Made by a program: the position numbers and the translations under genes
In this document: positions 14,964-15,367 of the stretch, in pieces
How positions within the stretch are numbered: position 1 is the stretch's first letter
Layout: each line of letters begins with the position of its first letter
Notes under the pieces: generated by a model
The model's database searches: none
What the model saw: only the letters and a program-made list of their open reading frames with translations
Told to the model about the DNA's origin: nothing
DNA from: an uncultured Anaerococcus sp.
Lineage (GTDB): Bacteria > Bacillota > Clostridia > Tissierellales > Peptoniphilaceae
Reading direction: 5' to 3'
Assembly (NCBI GenBank): GCA_943913325.1
Contig: CALTXP010000034.1
Span: 1-15,367 of the forward strand
Length of the DNA: 15,367 bases

Positions 14964-15367
14964 ATGAGTGAAGATAATAATAAAAAAGATGTAGAAGTAT
15001 TTGAAACTGATACTGATAAAAAAGTAAAGGATACTCCCTCTACAGATAATAAAGAAGATCAAATAGTAGAAGAATCTAGTGAAAGTAGAGTTATAGAAAA
15101 TAAAGATAGAATAGTTTTGGATGAAAAAACTAGAAAAAATATTTGTAACAGACATCAATTTTTACAAGGTACTTGGAACTTTGAAAGGATGCAAAACGGT
15201 GGTTGGGCTTATTCCATGATTCCAGCTATTAAAGCCCTATATAAAGACAAAGATAGCCAATCCCAAGCCTTAAAACGTCACCTAGAGTTCTATAATACTC
15301 ACCCTTATGTATCTGCACCAGTTTTAGGTGTAACCCTAGCTATGGAAGAAGAAAGAGCAAATGGTAC
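14964..15367 (+). CDS. PTS mannose/fructose/sorbose-family IID component (ManZ-like), 3' end outside window
   Basis: The frame is open from the ATG at 14964 to the window edge (134 codons), preceded by AAGGAGAG about 6 nt upstream. From about residue 57 the protein reads RKNICNRHQFLQGTWNFERM and then GGWAYSMIPAIKALY, followed by KRHLEFYNTHPYVSAPVLG, the highly conserved start of the IID family. Before this lies an acidic, Lys/Asp/Glu/Ser-rich extension of about 55 residues that ordinary IID proteins (about 10-15 residues before this block) do not have. The membrane-spanning C-terminal part is beyond the window. IID partners IIC in the transporter. Confidence 0.93.
   Translation, partial: MSEDNNKKDVEVFETDTDKKVKDTPSTDNKEDQIVEESSESRVIENKDRIVLDEKTRKNICNRHQFLQGTWNFERMQNGGWAYSMIPAIKALYKDKDSQSQALKRHLEFYNTHPYVSAPVLGVTLAMEEERANG

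Noticed and set aside
14874..15158. - strand open frame of 94 codons at the right edge
   Set aside because: It is antisense to the end of IIC and the start of IID, which is well supported by its RBS and the conserved IID block.

Overview
This AT-rich window (roughly 30% G+C by eye, with strong AGA/ATA codon bias) looks like the chromosome of a low-GC Gram-positive anaerobe. The gene set fits the anaerobic-coccus group (Peptoniphilaceae, for example Anaerococcus-like): a tsaE-tsaB-rimI-tsaD cluster, an M16C metalloprotease, an XpaC/TelA pair, a sortase-substrate-like surface protein and a mannose-family PTS. The genus is inferred from gene content and cannot be proved from the sequence alone.

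Left part (1-4610, + strand). The window opens on the last 43 codons of an unidentified membrane protein (3-134) and a strong intrinsic terminator (237-282). A tightly packed operon follows: tsaE, tsaB, rimI, tsaD, a 118-residue membrane protein and a lipoprotein-like S41 peptidase. TsaB, TsaD and TsaE are the bacterial threonylcarbamoyl transfer machinery for tRNA t6A37, and RimI is the N-acetyltransferase often encoded with them. The last two genes are coupled to each other (11-nt overlap) and probably ride on the same transcript.

Middle part (4611-11957, mostly - strand). A 365-bp gap holds no convincing gene. It ends in a long bidirectional terminator-like hairpin between convergent genes. 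Next is a secreted, C-terminally anchored acidic protein with one canonical EF-hand loop and a degenerate sorting signal, with its own promoter. Upstream of it sits a three-gene unit transcribed leftward: xpaC-like, telA-like, and an 86-residue protein that matches only the C-terminal end of the FakA/YloV (DAK-phosphatase-like) family. This unit closes with a textbook terminator whose stem arms resemble those of the hairpin 1.5 kb away. Further upstream is a 949-residue M16C peptidase of the presequence-protease type.

Right part (11958-15367, + strand). A short divergent promoter region contains a perfect 7-bp inverted repeat that could be an operator. It separates the M16C peptidase from a Gfo/Idh/MocA-family oxidoreductase. 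A mannose/fructose/sorbose-family PTS follows: an IIA-IIB fusion, IIC, and IID, which is cut by the window edge and has an unusually long acidic N-terminal extension.

Most of the window is conventional. The parts most worth a second look are the stand-alone FakA-tail protein in the xpaC-telA unit, the EF-hand surface protein with a VVKTG end, the related hairpins, and the 5' leader/terminator before tsaE. No CRISPR array, transposase, tRNA or rRNA gene was seen.
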